Positions 7,901-16,599 of a stretch of 64,000 bases of DNA are shown here, piece by piece; position 1 is the stretch's first letter; every line of letters begins with the position of its first letter. The stretch is from positions 2,790,001 through 2,854,000 of the forward strand of contig CP141893.1 of the NCBI GenBank assembly GCA_036871055.1, in the 5' to 3' direction. The stretch is from Bisbaumannia sp015645095. Lineage in GTDB: Bacteria > Pseudomonadota > Gammaproteobacteria > Pseudomonadales > Halomonadaceae. The notes beneath the pieces were generated by a model. The model was not told where the DNA came from and searched no databases. It saw only the letters and a program-made list of their open reading frames with translations. A program made the position numbers and the translations under genes.

Positions 7901-8461
7901 TCAGCTCCAGCGTTCGACGAAGTCGGCGGGGTCACGGCTGGGCAGCGGCTTGTGGCGACCGGCCAGCTGGCCCAGGTAGATAAAGCCCACCAGCTCGTCC
8001 TCTTCACCGAGGCCCAGGCCCTTGTGCACGGTGGCATCGAAGGCGTAGTGGCCGGTGCGCCACATGGCCCCGAGGCCCTGGGCATGGGCCGCCAGCAGGA
8101 TGCCCTGGGCGGCGCAGCCGGCGGAGATCACCTGCTCCAGCTTGGGCACCTTGGGGATGTCCGGGCGCACCTTGGCGATCACCGCGATGATCATCGGCGC
8201 CCGCTTGGGCTTCTTGCGGGCCGCGTCCAGGGCGGCATCGCCGATATGCGGGTCGGCGCGATACTCCGCCTCGGCGAAGAGCTCACCGAGGCGGTCGAGC
8301 CCTTCGCCGGAGAACTCGATAAAGCGCCAGGGGGTGAGCTCCTTGTGGTCCGGCGCGCGCAGGGCAGCGCGGTAGATCACCTCGAGCTGGTCGGGGCTGG
8401 GGGGCGGGCCCATCAGCTTGCCCATGGAGCTGCGCTCGTGCAGCAGGGAAATGGCATCCAT
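7901..8461 (-). CDS. YdjA-like nitroreductase family protein
   Basis: This 186-residue FMN-binding nitroreductase would use NAD(P)H to reduce nitro compounds or quinones in the cytoplasm. MDAISLLHERSSMGKL at the N-terminus, AALRAPDHKELTPWRF (about residues 32-47), and the mid-protein QVISAGCAAQGILLAAHAQG and GAMWRTG motifs match the YdjA subgroup (183 residues in E. coli). The start at 8461 was chosen because it aligns with YdjA and has a GGAG site nine bases upstream. A longer start at 8515 is possible. The gene lies downstream of queF and is followed after one base by the thioesterase gene. Confidence 0.88.
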   Translation of the reverse strand: MDAISLLHERSSMGKLMGPPPSPDQLEVIYRAALRAPDHKELTPWRFIEFSGEGLDRLGELFAEAEYRADPHIGDAALDAARKKPKRAPMIIAVIAKVRPDIPKVPKLEQVISAGCAAQGILLAAHAQGLGAMWRTGHYAFDATVHKGLGLGEEDELVGFIYLGQLAGRHKPLPSRDPADFVERWS

Positions 8462-8533
8462 CCGCTCTGTCTCCAGATCCAATGCGAAAAGTTCTCGGTA
8501 GGCCTTGGCGGCCACTCTAGCACCGCCAGGGGC

Positions 8534-9370
8534 TTACTGTCGTGCCAAGCGCAGCGGCAGCGGCGGCGTCTCGCCGGGGGTGCCGCGCCAGGGGCTGATG
8601 TCCAGGCCGCCGCGGCGCACGTAGCGGGCCATCACCAAGAGCCGCTCGGGCCGCGCCCGGGCCAGCAGGTCGGTGAAAATATGCTCCACGCAGTGTTCGT
8701 GGAAGTCCTGGTGCTGGCGGTAGGAGATCAAGTAGCGCAGGAGCCCCTCCCGGTCGAGGCGGGGCCCCCGGTAGCGGATCAGCACACTGCCCCAGTCGGG
8801 CTGGCCGGTGACCGGGCAGTTGGACTTGAGCAGGTGGGAGTGGAGGGTCTCCTCGACGATCACCTCCCCCACCACCAGGTGCTCGGCGCTGGGGGTGTAG
8901 TCGTTGACCTCGATATCCAGGTCGTCGAGGCAGTCGCCGGGCAGCCGCTGCGGCGCCAGCGCCGCGTCGTCCACGCCGAAGAGCTCCACCGTCACCGGGG
9001 CGCCGGCGGCGGCGGCCAGGTCGGCCTCGAGGGTCGCGATCAACGCCTCGCGGCTATCGAGGCGGGTCTGGTTGAAGCTATTGAGGTAGAGCTTCCAGGA
9101 CTTGGACTCGATCAGGTTCGGCGAGTCCGCCGGCAGCCGGAAACGCGCCACGGCGACCACGGGCTTGCCGCGGGCATTGAGCCAGGAGAGCTCGAAGGCG
9201 TGCCATTCGTCCTCGCCGACGAAGGGCAGCGCCTCCTCGGTGATGCCCAGGGGCGCGCGATTGGCGGCCCGGGGAATGGGGTAGAGCAGCCCGGCGTCGT
9301 AGTGCTCCGGGTAGGCGGAATCACGCCCCAGGGGGGCGTGCTCGAGGGTCTCGGGACGGTGACTGGTCAT
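8534..9370 (-). CDS. queF: NADPH-dependent 7-cyano-7-deazaguanine reductase
   Basis: QueF reduces the nitrile preQ0 to the amine preQ1 in the queuosine tRNA-modification pathway. At 278 residues it is the long, YqcD-type form with two tandem tunnelling-fold halves. The catalytic cysteine is in LLKSNCPVTGQPDWG (about residue 186) and the substrate glutamate in HQDFHEHCVEHIF. The QueF NADPH motif ESKSWKLYLNSFNQ is present at about residue 88. Its ATG overlaps the stop of the upstream yadH by four bases (ATGA), so it is in one operon with the YadGH transporter. Confidence 0.95.
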   Translation of the reverse strand: MTSHRPETLEHAPLGRDSAYPEHYDAGLLYPIPRAANRAPLGITEEALPFVGEDEWHAFELSWLNARGKPVVAVARFRLPADSPNLIESKSWKLYLNSFNQTRLDSREALIATLEADLAAAAGAPVTVELFGVDDAALAPQRLPGDCLDDLDIEVNDYTPSAEHLVVGEVIVEETLHSHLLKSNCPVTGQPDWGSVLIRYRGPRLDREGLLRYLISYRQHQDFHEHCVEHIFTDLLARARPERLLVMARYVRRGGLDISPWRGTPGETPPLPLRLARQ

Positions 9371-10140
9371 GAGCGAATACCTTTACCGCGCTCCAGCATC
9401 CACAGGGCGATGGCGAAGAGCACCAGAATGAAACAGAGAATGGCCGCCAGGGCCCAGCCTACCGGAATATCGGAGACGCCGAGGAAGCCGTAGCGGAACA
9501 CATTGACCATATAGAGGATGGGGTTGAGCAGCGACACCCCCTGCCAGAAGCTCGGCAGCAGGGAGATGGAGTAGAAGACCCCGCCCAGGTAGGTCAGGGG
9601 CGTCAGCACGAAGGTGGGCACGATGGAGATATCGTCGAACTTGTCCGCCAGCAGGGCATTGATGAAACCGCCGAGGGAGAAGAGCGCCGCGGTCAGCACC
9701 ACCACGCCGACGGTCAGCAGCGGATGCGCCACGCTCAGCCGGGTAAAGAACAGCGAGACGATGGTGACGATCACCCCCACCCCCAGGCCCCGGGCCATGC
9801 CCCCCAGCACGAAGCCGGAGAGGATCACCCAGTTGGGCATGGGCGAGACCATCATCTCTTCGATGCTGCGCTGGAACTTGTTGGAGAAGAAGCTCGAGGC
9901 CACGTTGGAGTAGCTGTTGGTGATCACCGACATCATGATCAGCCCCGGCACGATGAAGTCCATGTAGCTGAAGCCGTCCATCTCACCAATCCGCGAGCCG
10001 ATCAGGCTGCCGAAGATGATGAAGTACATGGTCATGGTGATCGACGGCGGCAGCAGAGTCTGCGGCCAGATGCGGGTGAAGCGCTTGATCTCCTTGACCA
10101 GCAGGGTCCAGAGGGCGATGGCGATCTGCTGCGGACTCAT
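9367..10140 (-). CDS. yadH: ABC-2 type transporter permease (YadH-like)
   Basis: This is a 257-residue inner-membrane permease with six predicted helices, beginning in the cytoplasm (VKEIKRFTRIWPQT). It has the ABC-2 family features FGSLIGSRIG and the conserved SPMPNWVILSG loop. It pairs with the ATPase YadG, whose stop codon it overlaps by four bases, to form an exporter of unknown substrate. Length and order (yadG, yadH, queF) match those in pseudomonads. Confidence 0.9.
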   Translation of the reverse strand: MSPQQIAIALWTLLVKEIKRFTRIWPQTLLPPSITMTMYFIIFGSLIGSRIGEMDGFSYMDFIVPGLIMMSVITNSYSNVASSFFSNKFQRSIEEMMVSPMPNWVILSGFVLGGMARGLGVGVIVTIVSLFFTRLSVAHPLLTVGVVVLTAALFSLGGFINALLADKFDDISIVPTFVLTPLTYLGGVFYSISLLPSFWQGVSLLNPILYMVNVFRYGFLGVSDIPVGWALAAILCFILVLFAIALWMLERGKGIRS

Positions 10141-11105
10141 GCCTGGCCCTCCGCCTTGGCGGTGGCGGCATTGCCCTGCTCCACCATGGAGACGAACATC
10201 TCCTCCAGGCGGTTGGCCCGGTTGCGCATGGAGACCACCTCGATGCCCCGGTCGTTGAGGGCGGCGAAGACGTCATTGAGGCGCTGGCCGCGATGCACCG
10301 CCACCGTCAGTTGGGCCGGCTCGCTGAGGCTGACCTCGAAGCCCTCGACCACGGGGGCCTCCCCCAGGGGGCGGGCCAGGTCGAGCAGGAAGGTCTCGGT
10401 GTCGAGCTCGGCGAGCAGCTCGCGCACACCGGTGTTACGGATGATCTCGCCGTGGTTGATGATCGCCACGTGGCGGCACAGGCTCTCCGCCTCCTCCAGG
10501 TAGTGGGTGGTCAGGATGATGGTGGTGCCCTCCTCGCGATTGATGCGGCGCATGTAGTCCCACATGCTGCGGCGCAGTTCGATATCCACCCCGGCGGTGG
10601 GCTCGTCGAGGATCAGCAGCCGTGGGCGGTGCATCAGCGCCCGGGCGATCATCAGCCGGCGCTTCATGCCCCCGGAGAGCATCCGCGCGCTGCCGTTGCG
10701 CTTGTCCCACAGCCCCAGGTCACGGAGCAGTTCCTCCGCCCGGGGCAGCGCCTCGCGGCGCGGCATGCCGTAGTAGCCGGCCTGGGCCAGGACGATATCG
10801 ATGACCTTCTCGAACTGGTTGAAGTTGAACTCCTGGGGCACCACGCCTAGGTGATACTTGGCGCGGGCGAAGTCGCGGTCGATGTCGGTGCCGAAGATCT
10901 CGACCTTGCCGTCGCTCTTCTGCACCAGGGAGCTGACCACCCCCAGGGTGGTGGACTTGCCGGCGCCGTTGGGGCCCAGCAGGGCGAAGAAGTCGCCCTC
11001 GGCGACCTCCAGGTCGATGCCCTTGAGGGCCTGGAAGCCGTTGGCGTAGACCTTGGTCAGGCCGCGTATGGACAGGGCCGGTATGGACAGGGCCGGTTCG
11101 GCCAT
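10137..11105 (-). CDS. yadG: ABC transporter ATP-binding protein (YadG-like)
   Basis: This is a 322-residue ATPase driving YadH. Walker A is GPNGAGKST (about residue 45), the signature is MLSGGMKRR, and Walker B is LLILDEPTAGVD followed by the H-loop TTHYLEEAE. The C-terminal about 90 residues form the usual accessory region of ABC-2 exporters. The ATG at 11105 is preferred over a GTG three codons upstream because GAAGG lies eight bases before it. The N-terminus contains a duplicated pentapeptide (PALSIPALSI) from a 15-base tandem repeat. The gene sits 88 bases below an efflux operon with two ABC-2 permeases and no ATPase, so it could also energise those. Confidence 0.93.
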   Translation of the reverse strand: MAEPALSIPALSIRGLTKVYANGFQALKGIDLEVAEGDFFALLGPNGAGKSTTLGVVSSLVQKSDGKVEIFGTDIDRDFARAKYHLGVVPQEFNFNQFEKVIDIVLAQAGYYGMPRREALPRAEELLRDLGLWDKRNGSARMLSGGMKRRLMIARALMHRPRLLILDEPTAGVDIELRRSMWDYMRRINREEGTTIILTTHYLEEAESLCRHVAIINHGEIIRNTGVRELLAELDTETFLLDLARPLGEAPVVEGFEVSLSEPAQLTVAVHRGQRLNDVFAALNDRGIEVVSMRNRANRLEEMFVSMVEQGNAATAKAEGQA

Positions 11106-11152
11106 CAGACTCACCTTCTGGAAAAATGATTAGGTGACAAATAATGCGGGCA

Positions 11153-11177
11153 ATGGCGGCGATTACAATGCCGCCAT
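11153..11177. terminator. Hairpin between the efflux operon and yadG
   Basis: An eight-base perfect stem (ATGGCGGC/GCCGCCAT) with a nine-base loop lies 16 bases past the stop of the downstream permease. It lacks a U-run, so termination is likely partial. On the minus strand TTGTAA, then 16 bases, then CATTAT within and below the hairpin could be a weak yadG promoter. Confidence 0.4.
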
Positions 11178-11192
11178 GCCAGGAGGGGCAGC

Positions 11193-12353
11193 CTAGGCGC
11201 CGCTAACCGCCGCGGCTTTCGGCCCACCGGACAGGCGGGCATAGCGCCACGCCCCCAGGGGCACCGCCACCAGGGTCAGGGCCAGCAGCACCCCGAGCTC
11301 GCGGCTCACCTGCTCGAGTCCCACGCCCATCTGGTTGAGCGCCACCAGGCCCTGGATGCCGGCGGTGCTGGGCAGTAGCCAGCGCAGCCACACCAGCGGC
11401 TCGGGCAGCGCCTCCACCGGCCAGGAGTAGCCGGCCAGGAAGAGCATCGGGATGGAGGTGGCCAGCAGCAGCTGCAGCCCCCGCTCGCGGGTATCGAAGG
11501 CGCTGGCCAGCAGCAGCGCCAGGGCCGAGACGCACAGCGAGAAGACCACCGAGAAGAGCAGCGTGGGCCCGAAGGTGCCCGCCAGGGGGTAGTCCTGGAA
11601 GCGGGTCACTCCCTCGAAGTAGTAGAGGCAGTTGATCACCCCCACGGTGGTAAAGGCGGCCAGCATGCCGGCGTAGCCGATGGGGGACTGGCCGAGGCGC
11701 CCGCGCTCGGCGCGGCTGCCGATGATCAGGGTGATGCCCATCAGCAGGGTCTGCTGGATGATCAGCACCATCACCGCCGGCACCACATAGCTGCCGTACC
11801 CTTCGTCGGCATTATACAGGGCCCGGGCCTCGAGCCGAACCGGCGTATGCCCCGCCTCGGCCTGCCAGCTCGCCTGCCCCTGGCCGAGCAGGCGCTGGCG
11901 GGTCACCCCGGCCCCCAGGGTCGCCGCCGCCTGGCTCACCCCGGCCAGCACCTTGCTGCCGGCCAGCAGGTAGCCCTCGTGGCTGGCCACCTGCAAGTCG
12001 GCCTGGCGACCGGCCAGCAGCTCGCCGTGGAAGCCCTCGGGAATCACCACCAGCCCCATCACCTCGCCCCGCCACAGCGCCTCCTGCAGGGCGGCGGGAT
12101 CACGGCCCAGGCGCTCCACCTCCAGGGCCGGCACCGACTCCAGCCAGCGCACCAGGGTCCGCGAGCTGGGGCTCAGGTCCCGGTCGACCACCGCCACCGG
12201 CACCGACTCCACCTGCTCGTAGCGATAGGGCAAGGGGTAGAAAAGCGAATAGACCACCCCGGCCACGAAGAGCAGCATCAGGGCGCCCTTGTCGGCCCGG
12301 ATCTCCTTCCAGACGGCGGCATAGGCCTGCCATAGCGCACGCATGCTAGTCAT
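11193..12353 (-). CDS. ABC-2 type permease of efflux operon (YhhJ/YbhR-like), second copy
   Basis: This 386-residue inner-membrane protein has one N-terminal helix (about 26-42), a large periplasmic domain (about 45-190) beginning with the typical VPVAVVDRDLSPSSRTLVRWL stretch, and five C-terminal helices. This is the DrrB/YhhJ/YbhR architecture, in which two such permeases form the channel. It starts 51 bases after the first permease gene in an operon with an adaptor and an outer-membrane factor. Likely substrates are drugs, dyes or amphiphiles. No ATPase is encoded in the operon. A slightly later ATG (12344) is an alternative start. Confidence 0.88.
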   Translation of the reverse strand: MTSMRALWQAYAAVWKEIRADKGALMLLFVAGVVYSLFYPLPYRYEQVESVPVAVVDRDLSPSSRTLVRWLESVPALEVERLGRDPAALQEALWRGEVMGLVVIPEGFHGELLAGRQADLQVASHEGYLLAGSKVLAGVSQAAATLGAGVTRQRLLGQGQASWQAEAGHTPVRLEARALYNADEGYGSYVVPAVMVLIIQQTLLMGITLIIGSRAERGRLGQSPIGYAGMLAAFTTVGVINCLYYFEGVTRFQDYPLAGTFGPTLLFSVVFSLCVSALALLLASAFDTRERGLQLLLATSIPMLFLAGYSWPVEALPEPLVWLRWLLPSTAGIQGLVALNQMGVGLEQVSRELGVLLALTLVAVPLGAWRYARLSGGPKAAAVSGA

Positions 12354-12404
12354 TGCTCCTCCTGGGCCTGGGAGCCGGCCTAGCCATCACGGATCGCCAG
12401 TGCA

Positions 12405-13598
12405 TTATCGACTCCCCCAGGCCTCGGGCAGGAAGCCCCGCTGGGCCAATAGCCAGGCGCCGATGCCCAGCGGCAGGATACTCATCAGTGCCAGGACAGC
12501 CAGGGGCGCCCAGGTCAGGGCCAAAGGGCTGCCCGCCAGCCATACCCGGTTATAGAGCTCCAGCCAGTAGGTGAGGGGCAGCAGCGAGGCCCAGGCCTGG
12601 GCGAAGGCCGGCATGGCCACCAGGGGGAAGGCCTGGCCGGAGTAGGCGAAGGCCGGCGCGGCCAGAAAGCCCGCCAGGCTGAGTCCCATGCGCATATTGC
12701 GGGTGGCGGCCACCAGCAGCACCCCAAAGGCCAGGGAGGCGACCACCAGGAGCGCCATGCCGAGCAGCACCCCCGTGATGCTGCCCTGGATCGGCGAGCC
12801 CCGCAGCCCGGCGAACACCAGGATAAAGAGCGCCCCGAACGCCAGATAGAGCACCAGGTAAGGCAGCAGCTTGCCGGCCAGGGCCGCCGCCAGGGAGCCG
12901 CCGGCGCGACGCAACCAGCCGCCGGCGGTGCCGTCGCGCAGCTCGCGCCCCACCGCGGAGACCCCGGCCACCATGATCAGGATCTGCAACACCGCCGGCA
13001 GCAGGGTCGCCGCCAGGAAGACCTCGTAGTCGGGCCCCCGCTCGTCCAGGGTATCCCGGTGTATCCGGATCGGTTGGGCGGTGGTGACGGCCGCCGCCGG
13101 CTGGGGCCCCCGGGCCAGGCGCTGGGCGACCCCGGCCGCCGAGAGCGCCGCCACCGCCGTCTGCACCTCCCGGACCACCTGGGAGGCGTGGGTCAGGAAC
13201 TGGGCGTTGTGCTCGAGGACCAGGGTGACCTGTCGGCCCCGGGCCAGCTCGGCGGAGGTGCCGGCGGGAATCCACAGCACCCCATAGGCGTGCCGCGCCT
13301 CGAGCCAGGATGCCGCCTCCTGGCGCTCCCCCAGGCGGGCCACCACCCGCACCCCCGGCATGGCATCCACCAGCCGCCCCGCCGAGCGGGAAAACTGGCT
13401 GGCGTCTTCATCGACGATCACCAGGGGCAGCTCCCGGGGCTGGCCGGCGGAGAAGATCCACCACACCAGGCCGCCGATCAGCAGCGGCAGCCACAGCAGC
13501 AGGAAGCGATCCCCCCGGCTGCGGCCCCAGAAACGCAGCTCGCGACGCGCCACCGCCAGGGTGCCGTAGCGCAGCGGCGGAGCGGCGCGCCTAGTCAT
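12405..13598 (-). CDS. ABC-2 type permease of efflux operon, first copy
   Basis: This 397-residue protein has the same architecture as its downstream neighbour: a helix at about 31-50, a periplasmic domain opening LPLVIVDEDASQFSRSAGRLV, and five or six C-terminal helices. The two permeases presumably form a heterodimer. Its ATG lies eight bases inside the end of the adaptor gene, implying coupled translation. The VLEHNAQFL and TTAQPIRI stretches are seen in YbhS/YhhJ relatives. Confidence 0.88.
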   Translation of the reverse strand: MTRRAAPPLRYGTLAVARRELRFWGRSRGDRFLLLWLPLLIGGLVWWIFSAGQPRELPLVIVDEDASQFSRSAGRLVDAMPGVRVVARLGERQEAASWLEARHAYGVLWIPAGTSAELARGRQVTLVLEHNAQFLTHASQVVREVQTAVAALSAAGVAQRLARGPQPAAAVTTAQPIRIHRDTLDERGPDYEVFLAATLLPAVLQILIMVAGVSAVGRELRDGTAGGWLRRAGGSLAAALAGKLLPYLVLYLAFGALFILVFAGLRGSPIQGSITGVLLGMALLVVASLAFGVLLVAATRNMRMGLSLAGFLAAPAFAYSGQAFPLVAMPAFAQAWASLLPLTYWLELYNRVWLAGSPLALTWAPLAVLALMSILPLGIGAWLLAQRGFLPEAWGSR

Positions 13599-14577
13599 CG
13601 GCGGCGACGATCACGGTCATGCCGGCTCGCAGCCCCGCCACCGGCGCCTCGGGACGCGCCTCCACCTGGAAGGTGCGCAGGTCATAGCCGGGGGTACCGC
13701 GCACCTGACGCCAGGTGGCGAAATCGGGCAGCGGGTTGAGGCGGGTCACGCTCAGGTCCAGGGTCTGCCCCAGGGCGGGCACCTCGCCTTCCAGCCGGGT
13801 TCCCACGGCGAATCCGGCGAGGCGCTCCTCGCGGACATGGAACACCACCCACTGATCCTCGGGGTCGACCAGGGTCACCACCGGGAAGCCGGCCGGCGCC
13901 AGCTCGCCCACATGGATCAGCAGCTCCGCCACTTCGCCGTCGATGGGCGCCACCACCCGGGTCTCGGCCCGGGCCGCCTCCACCTCCTCCACGGCGGCGG
14001 CGGCCTGGCGACTCTGGGCCTGGGCGGCCCGGCGCTGCTCGCCGCGCGCGCCCTCCCGGGCCATCCGATAGCGTGCCTCGGCGGCCCGCGCCTGCTCCTG
14101 GCTGGCGCGCCACTGGGCGCGGGCCTCGTCGAACTGCTGGGCGGCGATCAACCCTTCGGCATGCAGTGGCCGCAGCCGCTCGAAGCTGGCCGCCGCCAGC
14201 TCCGCCTGCACCTGGGCCCGCTGCCAGTCGAGGCGCGCCATCTCCACCTCCTCGTCACGCAGCCCGGCCTCGGCCTCGTCGGCCAGGGCCTGGGCACCGT
14301 CCCGGGCGGCTTCGGCCTGGCCCAGGCGCGCCCGCACCTCGGGGCTATCGATCTCGAAGATCGGCTCACCGGCGGCGACCCGATCGCCCTCCCGCACCAG
14401 GGTCTGGCTGACCCGGCCGGCGATCTTGGCGGCCACGCGAATCTCGCGCAGCTCCACCTCGCCGTGCAGGTACTCCGGGGCACGATGCCCACCGAACCAG
14501 AGCACCGCGCCGATCAACAGGGCCACCAGGGCCAGGGCGGCGAGGCCACTCAGGGTCACACGGGTACTCGCCTTCAT
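13591..14577 (-). CDS. HlyD-family periplasmic adaptor (membrane fusion protein)
   Basis: This 328-residue adaptor links the inner-membrane permeases to the outer-membrane channel. Residues about 10-30 form a membrane anchor. A biotinyl-lipoyl half-motif follows (AAKIAGRVSQTLVREGDRVAAGEPIFEI, about 49-76), then a long Ala/Glu/Arg-rich coiled-coil hairpin (about 80-205), the second lipoyl half (VAPIDGEVAELLIHVGELA), and a beta-barrel domain. It overlaps the outer-membrane factor stop by four bases (ATGA) and the next permease start by eight. It resembles YhiI/YbhG. Confidence 0.92.
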   Translation of the reverse strand: MKASTRVTLSGLAALALVALLIGAVLWFGGHRAPEYLHGEVELREIRVAAKIAGRVSQTLVREGDRVAAGEPIFEIDSPEVRARLGQAEAARDGAQALADEAEAGLRDEEVEMARLDWQRAQVQAELAAASFERLRPLHAEGLIAAQQFDEARAQWRASQEQARAAEARYRMAREGARGEQRRAAQAQSRQAAAAVEEVEAARAETRVVAPIDGEVAELLIHVGELAPAGFPVVTLVDPEDQWVVFHVREERLAGFAVGTRLEGEVPALGQTLDLSVTRLNPLPDFATWRQVRGTPGYDLRTFQVEARPEAPVAGLRAGMTVIVAADD

Positions 14578-15965
14578 GGGGCGGCTCCTTCACAGCTGAC
14601 GGGGGAGGAAAAGGCCAGGAAGTCGTCGATCTCGCCCAGCAGGCCGGCGGTGGTCAGCAGGTCGAGCATGGCGCCGGCATAGTCATAGGCGGCCTGGGCC
14701 CGCTGGACGCCGCTGCGAGCCACGCCCAGGTGGGCCTCGGTGACATCCAGGGAGGTGTTCAGGCCGGCCCGGAAGGAGGCGTCCTGGAGTCGGGCATTCT
14801 CCTCGGCCAGGGCCAGGTCCTGCCCCAGCAGGGCGTACTGCTCCTGATGCTGCAGCACGCCGCGGTAGGCGCTCTCGCTGGCCAGGGTGAGGTCCTGATG
14901 GGCCTGGGCGGTCAGTTCACGCACCTGAACCCGGCGCGCCTGGGCGGCGTCGATGGCGCTTCCCCGGTCGAGGCCGGTGGTCAGCGCCCATTTGACGCCC
15001 AGGCCGGCGACCCAGTCGGGTTCGGTGAGGGGCGTGGCCTCGCGATTGAGCTCGTAGCTGCCGAAGGCGAAGAGCTCTGGCAACCATTCGCTCTGTTCGA
15101 TACGCACCTGCTGAGCGGCCTGCTCGCCCCTGGCCTCGAGGACGGCCAGTTGCGGATGGGCCGCCAGGGCCTGGGTCACGAAGGCCTCCACCGGCCAGTC
15201 GGGCTGGCGGGGCTCGGGCAGTGGGGTGGTCAGGCAGCCGAGGGTGTCCGTGGCCAGCATATTGGCCAAGGCGGCCCGCAGGTCGGCCAGGATACGCCGT
15301 GACTGCAGCAGGTCACGGCGCGCCTCGTCCCGGGCCACCTCCGCCTGGAGCCGCGCCAGGCGATTGACCAGCCCCTGCTCCTCGAAACGCCGCGCCCGAT
15401 GGACATGGGCTTCCAGGGTCTCCAGGGCGGCCTCGCGGACCTCGACCACCCGGGTCGCCGCCTGGATGGCGAAGTAGCGATCGAGCATCTGGCGAGTCAG
15501 CTGGGCCTCGGCATGGCGCAGCTCGCCCTCGGACTGGGCCTCGCGGGCCCCGGCCTGGCGCTGGGTGGCATCGATGCGCCCGCCCATGTAGAGGGGCCAC
15601 TGCAGTTGGACGCTGGAGCGCACCCCGGTGCGCTCGATATCCGCCTCCAGGGTGCGGTTGAGCAGGGCGAGGTCGAACTCGAGCTGTTTGCCATAGGCCA
15701 CGCCGGCCACCGTCAGGTCGACCCGGGGCTCGCGCAACCGGCGGGTCGCCTGGCGCTGCTGCTGCCAGGCCTCGCGGTCGGCGCGCTGCGCCGCCAGGGC
15801 ATGGGAGTGTTCCGCCAGTTGCTGGCGTGCCTCATCGAGGCTAAGCGCCTGAACCGGCGTGACCGGCAGCGCCATCAGGCATAGCAGGATCAGAGGATGG
15901 AGTGGCGATCGCCGGGACCGGCGCTGCTGCCTTCCCCTTCCCTGGGTAAGCGTCAGAAAGCTCAT
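14574..15965 (-). CDS. TolC-family outer-membrane efflux protein
   Basis: This 463-residue outer-membrane factor is the first gene of the efflux operon. The N-terminus carries a basic stretch and a hydrophobic signal peptide (HPLILLCLMALPVTPVQA, cleaved near residue 40). Two repeats of long amphipathic helices follow, with GRIDATQRQAG and SEWLPELFAFGSYELN marking TolC-type hairpins and beta-strands. It would trimerise to form the exit duct for the adaptor and permeases. It is longer than the minimal domain but within the family range. Confidence 0.88.
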   Translation of the reverse strand: MSFLTLTQGRGRQQRRSRRSPLHPLILLCLMALPVTPVQALSLDEARQQLAEHSHALAAQRADREAWQQQRQATRRLREPRVDLTVAGVAYGKQLEFDLALLNRTLEADIERTGVRSSVQLQWPLYMGGRIDATQRQAGAREAQSEGELRHAEAQLTRQMLDRYFAIQAATRVVEVREAALETLEAHVHRARRFEEQGLVNRLARLQAEVARDEARRDLLQSRRILADLRAALANMLATDTLGCLTTPLPEPRQPDWPVEAFVTQALAAHPQLAVLEARGEQAAQQVRIEQSEWLPELFAFGSYELNREATPLTEPDWVAGLGVKWALTTGLDRGSAIDAAQARRVQVRELTAQAHQDLTLASESAYRGVLQHQEQYALLGQDLALAEENARLQDASFRAGLNTSLDVTEAHLGVARSGVQRAQAAYDYAGAMLDLLTTAGLLGEIDDFLAFSSPVSCEGAAP

Positions 15966-16044
15966 GCGATTCCCTTAATTAGCCGCCAAGGCACTATAGC
16001 ATGGCGCGACTCGAGGGAAATTGGGGGAGAGGTCAACGACAAGC

Positions 16045-16080
16045 ACAAAAAACCGCCGAAGCGTTTGCTTGGCAGTTCTC
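16045..16080 (-). terminator. Terminator, second after the tRNA-Glu/Gly array
   Basis: On the minus strand an imperfect GC-rich stem (CTGCCAAGC with GCTTCGGCGG) is followed by T6. It closes the segment that contains tRNA-Gly-derived element 1. Confidence 0.7.
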
Positions 16081-16092
16081 TGGAGTGACGAC

Positions 16093-16152
16093 TGGAGCGG
16101 GAAACGAGATCGACCGGGCTGGCGTACCAGCTCGCGGCCCGAGCCTTGGCAC
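16093..16152 (-). repeat. tRNA-Gly 3'-end-derived element, copy 1
   Basis: The minus strand ends in the exact tRNA-Gly 3' segment CTCGTTTCCCGCTCCA and contains GCGAG of the T-stem. The T-loop is replaced by about 22 bases holding a small hairpin (GCTGG-TACG-CCAGC). No 5' half of a tRNA is present. It lies between two terminators, downstream of the last tRNA-Gly. Confidence 0.75.
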
Positions 16153-16158
16153 AGAACG

Positions 16159-16196
16159 AAAAAAACCACCTAGGCAATTGCCTGGCGGCTTCTTTT
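16159..16196 (-). terminator. Terminator directly after the last tRNA-Gly
   Basis: The stem CCGCCAGGC/GCCTAGGTGG around an AATT loop is followed on the minus strand by T7. A T5-like stretch on the plus side suggests some bidirectional activity. Confidence 0.8.
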
Positions 16197-16207
16197 TACA
16201 TATCGAA

Positions 16208-16282
16208 TGGAGCGGGAAACGAGATTCGAACTCGCGACCCCAACCTTGGCAAGGTTGTGCTCTACCACTGAGCTATTCCCGC
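16208..16282 (-). tRNA. tRNA-Gly(GCC), third copy in transcript order
   Basis: A 75-base tRNA with encoded CCA, 5' GCGGGAAT pairing with the 3' ATTCCCGC-complement arm, anticodon loop CTTGCCAAG (GCC) and T-loop TTCGAAT. Its anticodon stem differs slightly from the other two copies. Confidence 0.97.
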
Positions 16283-16303
16283 TAATCATCGATGTGTGCG
16301 AAG

Positions 16304-16379
16304 TGGCGTCCCATAGGGGGTTCGAACCCCTGTTACCGCCGTGAAAGGGCGGTGTCCTAGGCCACTAGACGAATGGGAC
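16304..16379 (-). tRNA. tRNA-Glu(TTC), third copy in transcript order
   Basis: A 76-base tRNA with encoded CCA, anticodon loop CTTTCAC (TTC), D-arm TCGTCTAGTGG and T-loop TTCGAAC, closely matching E. coli tRNA-Glu. One base (GGCC for GGTC in the D region) differs from the other two copies. Confidence 0.97.
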
Positions 16380-16398
16380 GCATTGGCTGTTTAAAGCC

Positions 16399-16473
16399 TG
16401 GAGCGGGAAACGAGATTCGAACTCGCGACCCTCGCCTTGGCAAGGCGATGCTCTACCACTGAGCTATTCCCGC
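16399..16473 (-). tRNA. tRNA-Gly(GCC), second copy in transcript order
   Basis: A 75-base tRNA with encoded CCA and anticodon GCC in CTTGCCAAG, identical by eye to the first copy. Confidence 0.97.
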
Positions 16474-16504
16474 TGATGCTTGCTTCGCCGTCGGATGGAT
16501 CGAG

Positions 16505-16580
16505 TGGCGTCCCATAGGGGGTTCGAACCCCTGTTACCGCCGTGAAAGGGCGGTGTCCTAGACCACTAGACGAATGGGAC
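16505..16580 (-). tRNA. tRNA-Glu(TTC), second copy in transcript order
   Basis: A 76-base tRNA with encoded CCA and anticodon TTC, identical by eye to the first copy. Confidence 0.97.
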
Positions 16581-16599
16581 GCAATAGCTTGTAAAAGCC

